Assembly (NCBI RefSeq): GCF_014201335.1
Contig: NZ_JACHEB010000002.1
Location: forward strand, 248,001 to 312,000
Length of the DNA: 64,000 nucleotides
Reading direction: 5' to 3'
Origin: Tunturiibacter gelidiferens
GTDB lineage: Bacteria; Acidobacteriota; Terriglobia; Terriglobales; Acidobacteriaceae
This document shows, in pieces, positions 63,495 through 64,000 of the stretch. Below the pieces are notes generated by a model that saw only the letters and a list, made by a program, of their open reading frames with translations, had not been told where the DNA came from and did no database searches. Position 1 is the stretch's first letter. Each line of letters starts with the position of its first letter. Both the position numbers and the translations under genes were made by a program.

Positions 63495-64000
63495 ATGATC
63501 TTTCCGGTCTCAGCCACAAACGGTTCGGCCACTCAGAAAGGACTAAGAGTTGGTCTCTTCATTCCCTGCTATATCGACATGATCTTTCCAGAGGTCGGAA
63601 TTGCTACCTTGCAACTTCTGGAGAGATTCGGACTGGATGTGCATTTCCCGCTCGGCCAGACCTGCTGTGGGCAGCCCATGTCCAATAGCGGGGACGAGTC
63701 CAACGCCGCTGCCGCGGAGCACCTTTTTGTGGAGAACTTTGCCCCGTTCGATTACGTCGTCGGACCGGCTGGGAGCTGCGTCAAACAGGTTCGATGTCAC
63801 TTCGATGCCATCGAACAGACAGATGATGTCAGGCACGTTCGGCAAGAGACGTATGAGTTAGTCGAGTTCCTTCACGATATTTTGCAAGTCGACTCCTTCC
63901 CATGGGCGGAGTTTCAACACTCCGTCGCTTTGCACAATAGCTGCAGTTCCATCCGTGGCCTCGGAATCGCAAAACCATCGGAGATCATGGGCGCTCCATT
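63495..64000 (+). CDS. lutA: LutA-like (Fe-S)-binding lactate utilisation protein (3' end outside window)
   Basis: The frame opens at ATG 63495, preceded by AAAGGAGAATAG, and runs 168 codons to the window edge. The cysteine-rich CCG-type motifs are present: GLFIPCYIDMIFPEVGIAT, GQTCCGQPMSNSGDES, VGPAGSCVKQVRCHF and ALHNSCSSIRGLGIAKPSE. LutA acts with LutB and LutC, presumably encoded just beyond the window, to oxidise L-lactate to pyruvate. Two bases separate it from the FUSC-like gene, so it is the fourth gene of the fumC operon. Pyruvate is the shared product with malic enzyme. Confidence 0.88.
   Translation, partial: MIFPVSATNGSATQKGLRVGLFIPCYIDMIFPEVGIATLQLLERFGLDVHFPLGQTCCGQPMSNSGDESNAAAAEHLFVENFAPFDYVVGPAGSCVKQVRCHFDAIEQTDDVRHVRQETYELVEFLHDILQVDSFPWAEFQHSVALHNSCSSIRGLGIAKPSEIMGAP

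Overview
The window looks like chromosomal DNA of an acidobacterium of the Granulicella/Edaphobacter/Terriglobus type. This is inferred from the mix of an orphan duplicated MacB/FtsX-type permease (ADOP family), choice-of-anchor D and Ig-like repeat lipoproteins, GH3 and sialate-esterase-type polysaccharide enzymes and dispersed GC-rich intergenic repeats. No rRNA, tRNA or CRISPR array was seen.

1-28 kb is mostly ordinary chromosome: a 3'-truncated GH3 beta-glucosidase; an amidase divergent from a TetR regulator with a clear double operator; the ADOP permease; a frameshifted choice-of-anchor D lipoprotein; a condensation-domain acyltransferase; an Ig-repeat lipoprotein; a YIP1 protein; a sialate O-acetylesterase; fabF-acpP; rmuC; a DUF2278 protein; folP; a dacB-cytochrome c-membrane protein-DUF4442 operon; a secreted protein of unknown function; and lipA. 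folP is flanked on both sides by copies of one intergenic repeat, one of them an inverted pair with perfect 35-bp outer arms.

28.9-42.4 kb is an accessory island, visibly more AT-rich in its transposon part. It starts at the 3' end of lipA with three copies of a 15-bp motif, followed by a Tn7-like core: a TniQ gene, then on the opposite strand tnsA-tnsB-tnsC and a second TniQ. tnsB carries both a frameshift and an in-frame stop. Next come a small XRE regulator, a Cys/His-rich small protein, a bactofilin preceded by a decayed copy of the XRE start region, and a large NACHT-type NTPase gene broken by two frameshifts and one stop. The island ends in a thiol dioxygenase-rhodanese fusion.

42.7-64 kb is an organic-acid metabolism region. 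A malonate decarboxylase operon (mdcA-B-C-D-E, an AEC transporter, mdcG, truncated mdcH) follows an ECF sigma factor and a secreted alpha/beta hydrolase. A 2083-residue sigma-54 activator lies between this operon and a forward operon of fumC, malic enzyme, a FUSC-like membrane protein and a lutA homologue. Three sigma-54 type -24/-12 promoters, all with the same 12-mer 67-69 nt upstream, surround the regulator gene: one faces the hydrolase/ECF/mdc side, one a small ORF plus STAS protein, one fumC. About 440 bp around the fumC promoter is an inverted duplicate of the 3' end of the regulator gene and its downstream promoter. The simplest reading is that the giant regulator controls malonate, malate/fumarate and lactate use on both sides of itself, and that part of this regulon arose by local duplication.
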